A stretch of DNA of 64,000 bases from Actinoplanes teichomyceticus ATCC 31121 (GTDB lineage: Bacteria; Actinomycetota; Actinomycetes; Mycobacteriales; Micromonosporaceae), in contig NZ_CP023865.1 in the NCBI RefSeq assembly GCF_003711105.1, positions 5,667,001 through 5,731,000 on the forward strand. The letters are read 5' to 3'. How positions within the stretch are numbered: position 1 is the first letter of the stretch; each line of letters opens with the position of its first letter. This document shows positions 12,294 to 23,063 of this stretch, piece by piece. A model generated the notes under the pieces. The model ran no database searches, was not told the DNA's origin, and saw only the letters and a program-made list of their open reading frames with translations. A program made the translations under genes and the position numbers.

Positions 12294-14999
12294 GTGGCCG
12301 AACGGGGTTCCGGTGCGCGTACGGTGATCGGTCTGACCACGGCCGTCGCGCTGACCGGCATCGCGTTGTCGGCCGGGGCCGCCACGGCACTGACCCGGCA
12401 GCAGGACCGGGCCGCCGAACAGCAGCTGGACCGGCAGGCGCGGCAGGCCCGGGAGGCGGTCGCCGCCGAGTGCGGCCGCTACGTCGATGCGCTGCGCACC
12501 ACGGCCGCGGCCGCCGGGGCGTTCAACGAGCTGACCGCGGACAAGTTCACCGGCATCACCGCGCCACTGGCCTTGACCGGGCTGGCCGGGGTCACCTCGG
12601 TGGCGTTCATCGTGCCCACCCCGGCGTCCGGGATCCCGGCGGTGCAGGCGTCCTGGCGCGCCCGCGGCGCCACCGGCCTGGTCCTGCGCCCGGTGGGGAC
12701 CGCCGCGGAGCACCTCTTCTCGGTGTTCACCACCGCACTGGACGGCTCGCCCGCCCCACGCGCCGGGATCGACCTCTCGCAGGCGCGCGCGCCGACCGCG
12801 GCGCTGAACGAGGCGCGGCGCAGCGGCCAGCCGACGGCGTCGGACGCGTACCAGCTGCTGGCCGACGCGCACCTGCCGGCGAACCGCCGGCAGATGTCGT
12901 TCGTCCTGGCCGCACCGGTGTACGGCCGGGCCGCCAGCCCCGGCGGCCGGACGTTCCGCGGGTGGGTGCTGATGGGGCTGCGCGGCCAGAGCTTCGCCGC
13001 GGCCACTCTGCAGCGGGCCTCCCAGCAGCTGATGGACATTCACCTGCTCGCCTTCAACAGCAACCAGGAGCAGGTCTCGGTGGCGACCCTCACCGCGCCG
13101 GTCGAGGGCGAGCGGGACCTGCGCCGGGACCTGAGCGTCCCGGTCGCCGAACGCCGGTGGCAGCTGCACATCACCGCACGCGCCGAGCGCCTGCCCGGCG
13201 CCGACAGCCACCTGCCGGCCACGGTGGGCGTCGGCGGGACCGCCCTGAGCCTGCTGATGGCCGCCCTGGTCGCCGTGCTGGCCACCGGCCGGCGGCGCGC
13301 CCAGGCGCAGATCGTGGCCGCGACCGCCGGGCTGGCTGCCGCCGAGACCACCGCCCGCAAGCAGGCCGATCTGCTGGACGCGGTGCTCAACAGCATCAGC
13401 GACGGCGTCAGCGTGGTCGACGAGCGCGGCGAGTTCATCCTGTACAACCCGGCCGCCAAGGCGATCCTCGGCCTCGACTCCGACCGCGGCGGCGTGGCCA
13501 ACTGGCAGAAGCGCTACGGCATGTTCCGGCCCGACGGGACCAGCCCGTTCCCGGTCGCCGAGATGCCGCTGGTCCGGGCGCTGGCCGGCGAGTCCATCAC
13601 CGCGGTGGAGATGGTGATCCGTAACGCCGGGCAGCCCGACGGTGTCACGATCAGCGTGTCGGCGAGGCCGCTCGACAGCGGCGGGGCCATCGGCGCCGTC
13701 GCGGTCTTCCATGACATCACCCACCACAAGGCCGCCCAGGCGCAGCTCGCGGCGAACGCCGAGGCGCTGCGCCAGGAGCTCGCCTGGCGCCAGGCCACCG
13801 AGATGGAGCTGCGCCAGACCCGCGACGACCTGGCCAGCCAGCAGGCCTACCTGACGCAGGTGCTGGACGCGCTGGAACCCACGGTGATCACCTGCGACAC
13901 CGACGGGGTGATCGTGCACGCCAACCACGCCGCCCGCCTCGCCGGCGCCACCACCGACCGGCCGACGACCGTCGCCGAGCGGGCCGCCGCCCTCGACTTC
14001 CGGCACCCCGACGGCGCCCCGGTCACCCTGGCGGAGCTGCCCCTGCTGCGGTCGCTGCGCGGCGAGCAGGTCGACCGGATGGAGGTGGTGGCCCACGGCC
14101 CGGACGGCTCCGCCCACGTGACGCTGATCCACAGCCGGCCGCTGCGACACGCCGACGGACACATCACCGGCGCGGTGGCCTCCATCTACGACATCACCGA
14201 GCTGCGCGAGCGGGAGAACGAGCTGCGGGCGTTCGCCGGCGTCGTCGCGCACGACCTCAAGTCGCCGCTGAGCGCGATCGCCGGGTACGCCGAGCTCCTC
14301 GACGACGAGCTGGGCGACGAGCCGGGCCCGGCACACCTGCGGCCCATGCTGGGCCGGATCCGCGCGAGCGTGGAGCGGATGCGCACCCTCATCGAGGACC
14401 TGCTGGCCTACGCCACCGCCCGCGACGCCGCGCTGGACCCGCAGCCGGTCGACCTCAACGCGGTGGTCGCCGCCGTCCTCACCGAACGCACCGCGCACCT
14501 GCGCAGCACCAGCGGCGACACCGGCGCCCCGTTCCCCGACATCTACACCGGCCCGCTGCCCGTCGTGCAGGCCGATCCCGGGATGGTCCGGCAGCTGTTC
14601 GACAACCTCATCGGCAACGCCCTCAAGTACACCGCGCCCGGGCAGCCCGCCCGGATCGACATCTCCGCGACCCGGCGCGACGACCGGCTGTGGACCGTCC
14701 AGATCGCCGACCGCGGGATCGGCATCCCGGCCGAGGACCAGCCGCACATCTTCACGTCGTTCCACCGCGCCGCCGCGCACAAGGGCTACCAGGGCACCGG
14801 GCTGGGCCTGGCGATCTGCGAACGGATCGTCACCCGCCACGGCGGTACCATCACCGCCAGCGACAACCCCGGCGGCGGCACCCGGATCCGGTTCACCCTT
14901 CCCGGCGAGCACCCGGCGCCCGAGGCCACCCCGCCCGCCGCACCGGAGCATCCGCAGTCGCACCCGACCCGGCCCGCCGGTCGCCTCCGGGGCGAGTGA
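12294..14999 (+). CDS. Membrane sensor histidine kinase, CHASE-PAS-PAS-HisKA-HATPase
   Basis: A 901-residue sensor kinase. An N-terminal membrane helix (~10-32) is followed by an extracellular CHASE-like region (~70-290), a second helix (~305-330), two PAS domains (~355-480 and ~520-640), a HisKA domain with phospho-accepting His653 in VVAHDLKSPLSA, and an HATPase domain with DNLIGNALKYT, DRGIGIP and GTGLGLAIC boxes. CHASE domains sense small extracellular ligands, but the ligand is unknown. No response-regulator gene lies next to it, so it is an orphan kinase. Start GTG at 12294 follows GGGAGG. Its last codon and stop fall inside the first unit of a 26-bp tandem repeat. Confidence 0.92.
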   Translation: MAERGSGARTVIGLTTAVALTGIALSAGAATALTRQQDRAAEQQLDRQARQAREAVAAECGRYVDALRTTAAAAGAFNELTADKFTGITAPLALTGLAGVTSVAFIVPTPASGIPAVQASWRARGATGLVLRPVGTAAEHLFSVFTTALDGSPAPRAGIDLSQARAPTAALNEARRSGQPTASDAYQLLADAHLPANRRQMSFVLAAPVYGRAASPGGRTFRGWVLMGLRGQSFAAATLQRASQQLMDIHLLAFNSNQEQVSVATLTAPVEGERDLRRDLSVPVAERRWQLHITARAERLPGADSHLPATVGVGGTALSLLMAALVAVLATGRRRAQAQIVAATAGLAAAETTARKQADLLDAVLNSISDGVSVVDERGEFILYNPAAKAILGLDSDRGGVANWQKRYGMFRPDGTSPFPVAEMPLVRALAGESITAVEMVIRNAGQPDGVTISVSARPLDSGGAIGAVAVFHDITHHKAAQAQLAANAEALRQELAWRQATEMELRQTRDDLASQQAYLTQVLDALEPTVITCDTDGVIVHANHAARLAGATTDRPTTVAERAAALDFRHPDGAPVTLAELPLLRSLRGEQVDRMEVVAHGPDGSAHVTLIHSRPLRHADGHITGAVASIYDITELRERENELRAFAGVVAHDLKSPLSAIAGYAELLDDELGDEPGPAHLRPMLGRIRASVERMRTLIEDLLAYATARDAALDPQPVDLNAVVAAVLTERTAHLRSTSGDTGAPFPDIYTGPLPVVQADPGMVRQLFDNLIGNALKYTAPGQPARIDISATRRDDRLWTVQIADRGIGIPAEDQPHIFTSFHRAAAHKGYQGTGLGLAICERIVTRHGGTITASDNPGGGTRIRFTLPGEHPAPEATPPAAPEHPQSHPTRPAGRLRGE

Positions 15000-15099
15000 C
15001 CGGCGGCCCGGATCAGGCCCAGTGACCGGCGGGCCGGGTCGCGCCGAGTGACCGGCGGGCCGGGTCGCGCCGAGCGATCGGCCGGGCCGGGTCCGGCCG
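14995..15099. repeat. 26-bp tandem repeat, four units
   Basis: Units of 26 bp beginning AGTGACCGGCGG start at 14995, 15021 and 15047; the second and third are identical, and a diverged 27-bp fourth runs 15073-15099. The first unit carries the TGA stop of the histidine kinase. There are no unique spacers, so this is not CRISPR. Confidence 0.9.
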
Positions 15100-15230
15100 T
15101 GTGAGCGGCCGTGGCGGAGTCCGGAGCACCGGCCCGGCCGCGGTGCCGGTATCAGTTCCCGCCCATAAAGGGCGTCCCGCCCGACCGGGATGCATAGGTT
15201 ACGAGCGTCCGCACCCGAACGGAGGCCCAC

Positions 15231-16403
15231 GTGCCGGCTCGTACCCCCGCCGCCGTCCTGTCCCTGCTGCTCGCCGTGGGCGCGGCAGCCGCCCCGGCCG
15301 CCGCGGCGCCGGCGCCGCCGGCCTGGGAGCATCCCGGGTACGACGCCGGGGACAGCTATCACAACCCGCACGAGTCCGCGATCACCGCGACCAGCATCGG
15401 GCGGCTGGTCCGGAAATGGTCGGTGCGACTGCGGCCGGCGACCGCGGAGACCTGCTCGAAGCCGTCGGCCCCGGTGCTGCGGGACGGCACCGCCTTCGTC
15501 ACCGACCACCGCGGGGTCGCCGCCTATGCGGCCGGGACCGGCAAGGCGGTCTGGGACTTCGACTGGGACGAGCCGTCGGAGAACTTCGCTCCCCGGCTCG
15601 CCCTCTCCGATCACCTGCTCGTCGGGGTCAGCACCGACTGCCAGTCGACGAGCAACCCGCACGGCCGGGTGACCGTGTGGGCGGACGGCAAGCTGCGGTG
15701 GACCCTGCCCTTGGACGGTGTCGACCAGGCGGTCGTGGACCGCGGCGTCGTGGTGATCGCGCAGCACGACGCGGCGTCCGGCTTCGCCGACATCTCCGCC
15801 TACCGCGTCTTCGACGGGCGACGCCTGTGGTACCGGGAGCGGGCCGGGACCGCCGGGGTCTCGGCCGGCGGAACACTGCTGGTGTTCCAGCTCGGCCCGG
15901 ACGACACGCCATCCGGCGAGAGCTCGGCCGTCGACGTGGAGACCGGCCGCACCCTCTGGACCCGGAAGCAGACCTGGTACGTCCAGGCCGCCGGCCCGGC
16001 CGCCGACCGCTTCTACGCCGTCGACGGCACCGGCGCGCTGGCCGCCGTCGCGCGCGCCGACGGCCGGGTCGTCTGGCGTACGCCCATCGAGGCCGGCGCC
16101 GACGTCCGGTCCGGCTGGCGCGACGATCTGCTCGCGGCCGACCGGGACCGCGTCTACCGGGCCCACGACCGTACGGTCGAGGCGCTCGACGCCGCGACCG
16201 GCAGGCGGCTCTGGAGCACCCGGCTCCCGGCCGGCGCCCGGCAGCCGGTCGTGGCCGGCGGGCTGGTGTACACCGGTGGCGCCGTGCTGAAGGCGGCCGA
16301 CGGCGAACCGGTGGGGCGTTCGTTGGCCGGTGCGGTGGTGGTCACCGGCGGCCGGCTCTACCAGGTCGACCGCGACGTGCTCACCGCGTACGCGCCGGCG
16401 TAG
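15231..16403 (+). CDS. Secreted PQQ-like (WD40-type) beta-propeller protein
   Basis: A 390-residue exported protein: a signal peptide of ~27 residues (Ala-rich, ending near AAAAPAP) followed by repeated blades with the Ala-x-Asp-x-x-Thr-Gly-x-x-x-Trp pattern (for example AAYAAGTGKAVWDFD, SAVDVETGRTLWTR, EALDAATGRRLWSTR). This is the PQQ-binding-like propeller found in BamB-like and other noncatalytic proteins. No cofactor ligands or haem motif are apparent, so an enzymatic role is not supported. It starts with GTG after GGAGG and stands alone, convergent with the GH9 gene 27 bp away. Its partner or ligand is unknown. Confidence 0.85.
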   Translation: MPARTPAAVLSLLLAVGAAAAPAAAAPAPPAWEHPGYDAGDSYHNPHESAITATSIGRLVRKWSVRLRPATAETCSKPSAPVLRDGTAFVTDHRGVAAYAAGTGKAVWDFDWDEPSENFAPRLALSDHLLVGVSTDCQSTSNPHGRVTVWADGKLRWTLPLDGVDQAVVDRGVVVIAQHDAASGFADISAYRVFDGRRLWYRERAGTAGVSAGGTLLVFQLGPDDTPSGESSAVDVETGRTLWTRKQTWYVQAAGPAADRFYAVDGTGALAAVARADGRVVWRTPIEAGADVRSGWRDDLLAADRDRVYRAHDRTVEALDAATGRRLWSTRLPAGARQPVVAGGLVYTGGAVLKAADGEPVGRSLAGAVVVTGGRLYQVDRDVLTAYAPA

Positions 16404-16430
16404 CGGCGCGTACGCGGAGCCGGTGACCGG

Positions 16431-18962
<2,532 letters not shown>

Positions 18963-19040
18963 TCACGGCTATTGACCGGCAGAACACGCCGATGCACGCT
19001 CCAATAGCCCTAGTTATCCTATCGGTTCAAGGGGTCATCC

Positions 19041-20267
19041 ATGCCTGTCCTCGCCACCGCCCGCTCGCGGGCCGGCGCCACCCTGCTCAGCGCCGTCACC
19101 ATCGCGACGCTCGGCGCCGCCGCGCCGGCGGCAGCCCGGCCGGTCACCACGGACTCCGTCCTGGCCTGGTACGACACCACCGCTGCCGCCATCGCGGCCG
19201 GCGGCGCGCCCACCCAGATCACCAACAACCGCACCTGGGCCATCGCCTGGCTGGCCGCCGCCCGCGCGCAGGCCGGCGTCCCCTCGACCACCGGCCGGCG
19301 GGCCGCCCTGGCCGGCGCGGTGCACCAGACCCTCGTCACCCTGCTTCCCGGCCAGCAGACCGCGGCCGACGCCACGCTCGCCGCCGAGCTGGCGGCGCTG
19401 CCCGACCGGCCACCGGTCCGGGACGCGGTGACGGCCGGCCGCGCCGCCGCCCAGCGGCTGATCGCCGAGCGCACCGGGGACGGGCTCGACCCCGCCTCGG
19501 TGAACGTCGCCTTCCCGGTGCCGGCCGGCGCGCCCGGCATCTGGCAGCCGACACCGCCGCAGTTCGCCCCCGCCGCCCAGTACGGCAACCGGCTCGCCCG
19601 CCCGTTCGTGCTGCGGTCCGCCGACCAGTTCCGTCCGCCCGCGCCCCCGGCGCTCGACTCCGCGCGCTACGCGGCCGACCTGGCCGAGGTCAGGGCGTAC
19701 GGCTCGGCGAGCAGCACGGTGCGCACCCAGGCGCAGACCGACACGGCCACCTTCTGGCTGGGCTCCTCGCTGACGCTGTACACCCCGATCCTGCGTGCCG
19801 CCGTCGAGCAGTCCCCCGGCTCGGTCCTGGACCGTACCCGGCTCGTGGCGCTGTTCCACGTCGCCGCCGTGGACACCCAGATCGCCACGTCCGACGCCAA
19901 GTACGCCTATCAGCGCTGGCGGCCGGTCACCGCGATCCTGGCCGGGGGCGACGCCACGTGGCTCCCGCTGCACACCACCCCGGCCCACCCGGACTACCCG
20001 AGCGGGCACAACACCTACTCCGGTTCGGCCGAGCGCGTACTCACCAGCCTGGTCGGGCCCCGCGCCCGCCGGCCGTACACGATCGGCAGCCCGACCGCCC
20101 CGGACGCGGAGCGCACCTACACCGACTGGCGCCAGCCCAGCCTGGAGAACGTCGACGCGCGCGTGTGGTCGGGCATCCACACCCGGGGCGCCGACCTCGC
20201 CGGCATCCGGCTCGGCGGCGACGTCGCCCGCTACGTGGTCAGCCACGCGCCGGCCGTGCTGAACTGA
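19041..20267 (+). CDS. Secreted vanadium-dependent haloperoxidase / PAP2-superfamily protein
   Basis: A 408-residue exported protein. After a ~33-residue signal peptide it carries the vanadate/phosphate pocket in three blocks: KYAYQRWRP, PSGHNTYSG and RVWSGIHTRGAD, in the order and spacing typical of vanadium haloperoxidases and related acid phosphatases. In haloperoxidases the PSGH His is catalytic and the last His binds vanadate. Oxidation of halide by peroxide is therefore predicted, but a phosphatase function cannot be excluded from motifs alone. It is monocistronic, starts with ATG at 19041, and is followed by a large palindrome. No halogenated-product genes are adjacent. Confidence 0.85.
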   Translation: MPVLATARSRAGATLLSAVTIATLGAAAPAAARPVTTDSVLAWYDTTAAAIAAGGAPTQITNNRTWAIAWLAAARAQAGVPSTTGRRAALAGAVHQTLVTLLPGQQTAADATLAAELAALPDRPPVRDAVTAGRAAAQRLIAERTGDGLDPASVNVAFPVPAGAPGIWQPTPPQFAPAAQYGNRLARPFVLRSADQFRPPAPPALDSARYAADLAEVRAYGSASSTVRTQAQTDTATFWLGSSLTLYTPILRAAVEQSPGSVLDRTRLVALFHVAAVDTQIATSDAKYAYQRWRPVTAILAGGDATWLPLHTTPAHPDYPSGHNTYSGSAERVLTSLVGPRARRPYTIGSPTAPDAERTYTDWRQPSLENVDARVWSGIHTRGADLAGIRLGGDVARYVVSHAPAVLN

Positions 20268-20380
20268 CGGCGGCACGGACGTCGGCCGCGTCGACATCCG
20301 CCACCCGGAGGTCGGCGCCGGCCGGCACCCGGCCCGCGGTGGCGACCGGCCCGCCGGCCGGGCCCTGACCGCCCCCGTCG

Positions 20381-20412
20381 CGGCCCCGCCCGGACCGGTC
20401 CGGGCGGGGCCG
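20381..20412. terminator. 32-bp perfect palindrome between convergent genes
   Basis: CGGCCCCGCCCGGACC (20381-20396) is followed directly by its exact reverse complement (20397-20412). It lies in the 297-bp gap between the haloperoxidase and the polyferredoxin gene, which converge, and probably terminates both. Nothing else was recognised in 20268-20564. Confidence 0.65.
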
Positions 20413-20564
20413 CACGCCGTGGCCGGTGTCCACCGATCGCGGTGAAGCGGCGCGGTCCGCGGCCGTCGGCGACGAGGACCGAGCCACCGCCATCGCGGCG
20501 CGGCGATCAGCGGATCGAGCACCCCGGCCGCGGCCGGCGCGAACGCGGACACGCGGGGCTCCGG

Positions 20565-21962
20565 TCACATCCGCATGGCCATCGGCAGGGCGAACAGGGC
20601 CAGGTTGGCGGCCGCGAACACCACCACGACGGTCAGGAACGCGGTCGCGGTGCCCCGCGCCGCCGGGCCGGCGCCCCACCGTGCCCGGGCGATCCGGTGG
20701 ACGGCGTAGGCCGAGCCGGCGATGCCCAGGGCCAGGACGGCGTACTGCAGCACCTGGATGGCGCCGGCGCCGAGCAGGGCCGCCGACCCGCCGGAACGCG
20801 GCCCGCCGAACGCGGCCACGGCGGTGTGGACCACCGACCCGCCCTCGGCCAGCAGGTGGAACAGGTTGTGCGCGATGTGCCCGGCCACGTCCAGCGGGAT
20901 CAGCGCGTACCCGAACCGGGCGAAGTTTGCGGCGACGCTCTCGGCGTTGCGGCGCGCGGCGACGGCCGACGCCGCCCACAGCGCGGTGACCGGCGCGCCC
21001 ACCGCGACGACGAAGGCCAGCGTGAAGACGACCGGGTAGCTGGTGATGCCGGTGGTCCGGTCGATCCAGCCCAGCACGTCCTGCCAGACCCGCAGCATGG
21101 TCAGGTTCTGGATCAGCACGATCCCCATGATCGCCATGGCCAGGAACGACGCCTCGATCTTCGGGTCGCGCACCGACCAGAGCTCCCGGCTGGGCGCGCG
21201 CGGAGTGATCCGGATGGCGTCGTTCGGGCAGTTCTTGACGCAGTTGGCGCACAGGTTGCAGTTCGCCGACGACTCCATGGCGCGGGGAAACTCGAACAGC
21301 GGGCAGGCCGGGGCCTTGTCGCCGCCGTTGAAGCACACCGCCCGGGCCGTGCAGGTCCGGCAGATGTCGGTGTTCGCCCGCAACTCCAGCGCGCCGACCT
21401 GGGCGTAGTTGCCGGACATGCCGCCGAGGAAGCACAGGTACCGGCAGAACGTGCGGCGCTGGAAGAACGCCCCGGACCCGACCACCGCGGTGATCAGCAG
21501 CAGGAGCAGCACTCCGGTGCCCCACGGGGACTCGACGATCCCCCAGATGTGGTCGGACCAGGTGATCAGGATGAACTGGGCGTCGATCAGCCAGATGCCG
21601 TACCGCTTCAAGAACCGCGGAACCGGGCGCTGCGCCCCCACCAGGCGCTGCACCACATCGGACAGCTTGCCGAACGGACAGACCGCGCACCAGAACCGGC
21701 CCACCGCGACGAAGACGATCGGGATCAGCGGCCACCACAGCACCCAGACCAGGGCGGTGCCGAAGTTGTCGTGCGCGGTCTGCGGGCCGGCCAGCAGCTG
21801 CCAGACGACGAGAGCGAAGACCGCGACGGCGATCCACTGGAACAGGCCCGGGTACCAGCGGCTGCGCAGCGCGCGGGCGACGAGCGGCCGGTCCAGCAGG
21901 TTGCGCGGCCGGGGCGGGTCCGGCTGCGGCCGGGCCGGGCGGGGCGGGGTGTCCAGGCTCAT
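20565..21962 (-). CDS. Membrane polyferredoxin (NosR/NapH/CcoG-type 4Fe-4S protein)
   Basis: A 465-residue integral membrane protein with about eight to ten helices. Cysteine clusters include RFWCAVCPFGK and FCRYLC in the NosR/NapH style, then CRTCTARAVC and a ferredoxin-like NCNLCANCVKNCP motif. Such proteins pass electrons across or along the membrane to periplasmic enzymes or metal-handling proteins. No nosZ, napA or cco genes are nearby, so its partner is unclear. It begins 15 bp after a His/Met-rich lipoprotein gene and is probably cotranscribed with it, hinting at redox handling of a metal such as copper. That link is inference. Confidence 0.85.
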   Translation of the reverse strand: MSLDTPPRPARPQPDPPRPRNLLDRPLVARALRSRWYPGLFQWIAVAVFALVVWQLLAGPQTAHDNFGTALVWVLWWPLIPIVFVAVGRFWCAVCPFGKLSDVVQRLVGAQRPVPRFLKRYGIWLIDAQFILITWSDHIWGIVESPWGTGVLLLLLITAVVGSGAFFQRRTFCRYLCFLGGMSGNYAQVGALELRANTDICRTCTARAVCFNGGDKAPACPLFEFPRAMESSANCNLCANCVKNCPNDAIRITPRAPSRELWSVRDPKIEASFLAMAIMGIVLIQNLTMLRVWQDVLGWIDRTTGITSYPVVFTLAFVVAVGAPVTALWAASAVAARRNAESVAANFARFGYALIPLDVAGHIAHNLFHLLAEGGSVVHTAVAAFGGPRSGGSAALLGAGAIQVLQYAVLALGIAGSAYAVHRIARARWGAGPAARGTATAFLTVVVVFAAANLALFALPMAMRM

Positions 21963-21977
21963 GAGGGCGCTTCCGGT

Positions 21978-22559
21978 TCAGGCGGCCCGGGCGGCCGGGC
22001 GGCGGGTCTCGGGGGCACGGCGGTCGCGGCGCCGCACGACGGCGGCGGCGAGAAGGATCGCGGCGTTGATCGCGGCGAAGACGGCGACCACCGCCGATCG
22101 GGTGGTGGCGGGCGTGCCCGGGCCGGCCGCGGCGGGACCGACCGGGTCGTGACCGCCGGCTCCGGACGTGTCGTGCGCGTGGCCGGCGGCGGGCACGGGA
22201 CCGCTGCCTGCCGCCGGCGCGCCCGGCATGTCGTGCTCGTGCGTCCCCGGCATGTCGTGGGACGGCCCGGCGGTCGGCGCCGAAGCGCCGGCGGCCATGC
22301 CGGGCACCGCCGCCCTGTCGTGCCCGCCCGTCCCGGCCATGTCGTGACCGGCCATGTCGTGACCAGCCATGTCGTGACCGGCCATGTCGTGACCAGCCGT
22401 GTCGTGCGTGGTGGCGTGCTCGCGCGTCGCCGGGGCGGCGGCATGGTCGTGTGCGGTCGGGCCGGATCCGCCGCCGGCGCAGCCGGCCGCGGCGCCGAGC
22501 ACCCCGATGACGCTCACCAGGGCCCACATCCGTACGTCGCGCCTCAAGTGATCCTCCAT
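21978..22559 (-). CDS. His/Met-rich lipoprotein with GHDMA repeats, putative metal binder
   Basis: A 193-residue protein with a lipobox-like GAAAGC (Cys ~27), a low-complexity region rich in His, Asp and Met (four tandem GHDMA units near residues 55-75 plus SHDMPG and EHDMPG) and one C-terminal membrane helix (~155-175) with a basic tail. His/Met pairs of this sort typically bind copper. I recognise no named family. It shares an operon with the polyferredoxin gene. A start at the internal ATG (codon 11) would still leave the lipobox intact. Confidence 0.75.
   Translation of the reverse strand: MEDHLRRDVRMWALVSVIGVLGAAAGCAGGGSGPTAHDHAAAPATREHATTHDTAGHDMAGHDMAGHDMAGHDMAGTGGHDRAAVPGMAAGASAPTAGPSHDMPGTHEHDMPGAPAAGSGPVPAAGHAHDTSGAGGHDPVGPAAAGPGTPATTRSAVVAVFAAINAAILLAAAVVRRRDRRAPETRRPAARAA
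22336..22395. repeat. 15-bp coding repeat, four units
   Basis: Four nearly identical 15-bp units (GCCATGTCGTGACCG/A) encode GHDMA on the minus strand inside the lipoprotein gene. The in-frame length means copy number can vary without breaking the frame. Confidence 0.9.
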
Positions 22560-22770
22560 CGGTTACCGCGCCGGGGACTCCCTCACCCTCGGCCGCGATC
22601 CTGGAGGCCGGCTCGGCCGGATCATGAAGATTCGCTGTAGCCGGCCGCCGACGGTCCCGGCGGCACGGGCCGACCGGCTCGGCTCCCGCGCCGGCCCACC
22701 CCGGCCTCCACCACCGGCCCGCCGGACCGCGCGGCGCGTCACGACCACGGACCGGCCCACCCCTGCCCCG

Positions 22771-22906
22771 GCACCCGTCTCCGCCGCTGAGCCCGAGGCA
22801 CCCGTCTTCGCCGCTGAGCCCGAGGCACCCGTCTTCGCCGCTGAGCCCGGGGGCACCCGTCTTCGCCGCAGAGCCCGAGGCACCCGTCTTCGCCGCTGAG
22901 CCCGAG
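22771..22906. repeat. 27-bp tandem repeat, five units, noncoding
   Basis: Five units of GCACCCGTCTTCGCCGCTGA... (27 bp) start at 22771, 22798, 22825, 22853 and 22880. The third carries one extra base, which would break any reading frame, so I treat the array as noncoding. The gap 22560-23063 holds this array, a short GC-rich duplication after it, and the Zur-like box. There are no spacers, so it is not CRISPR. Confidence 0.85.
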
Positions 22907-23015
22907 GCGCCCGGGCGGTGCACCGCCGCCGCGGCTTCCCGGCGCTCCCGGCCGGGGTCCCGGCGTTCCCGGCCGGGGTCCCGCTCATCCGTACGTCGTG
23001 CTAGCGTCCCCATCC

Positions 23016-23034
23016 GAAAACGACATTCGTTTTC
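23016..23034. promoter_or_regulatory. Fur/Zur-like palindrome before the surface zinc locus
   Basis: GAAAACGA, three bases, TCGTTTTC forms a perfect 8+8 inverted repeat about 30 bp upstream of the GTG at 23064. Its right half (CGTTTTCA) matches a half-site of the actinobacterial Zur consensus TGAAAATNATTTTCA; the spacing is wider than the 7-1-7 form. A zinc-responsive repressor is the likely ligand given the genes downstream. Confidence 0.65.
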
Positions 23035-23063
23035 AATAACTGCCACTCGGAAAGGAGACGCTC

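Noticed and set aside
12252..16166. A 1304-codon minus-strand frame across the histidine kinase and propeller genes
   Set aside because: Shadow of real plus-strand genes; no recognisable motif and low-complexity composition.
19041..20267. Haloperoxidase as part of a halogenated-product cluster
   Set aside because: It is a single secreted gene with its own terminator and no biosynthetic neighbours.
22771..22906. Possible CRISPR array
   Set aside because: Units follow one another without spacers, and there are no cas genes.
20239..23046. A 935-codon minus-strand frame over the polyferredoxin, lipoprotein and repeat array
   Set aside because: The real genes lie in other minus-strand frames and have signal, Cys or His motifs; this one is Arg/Gly filler.
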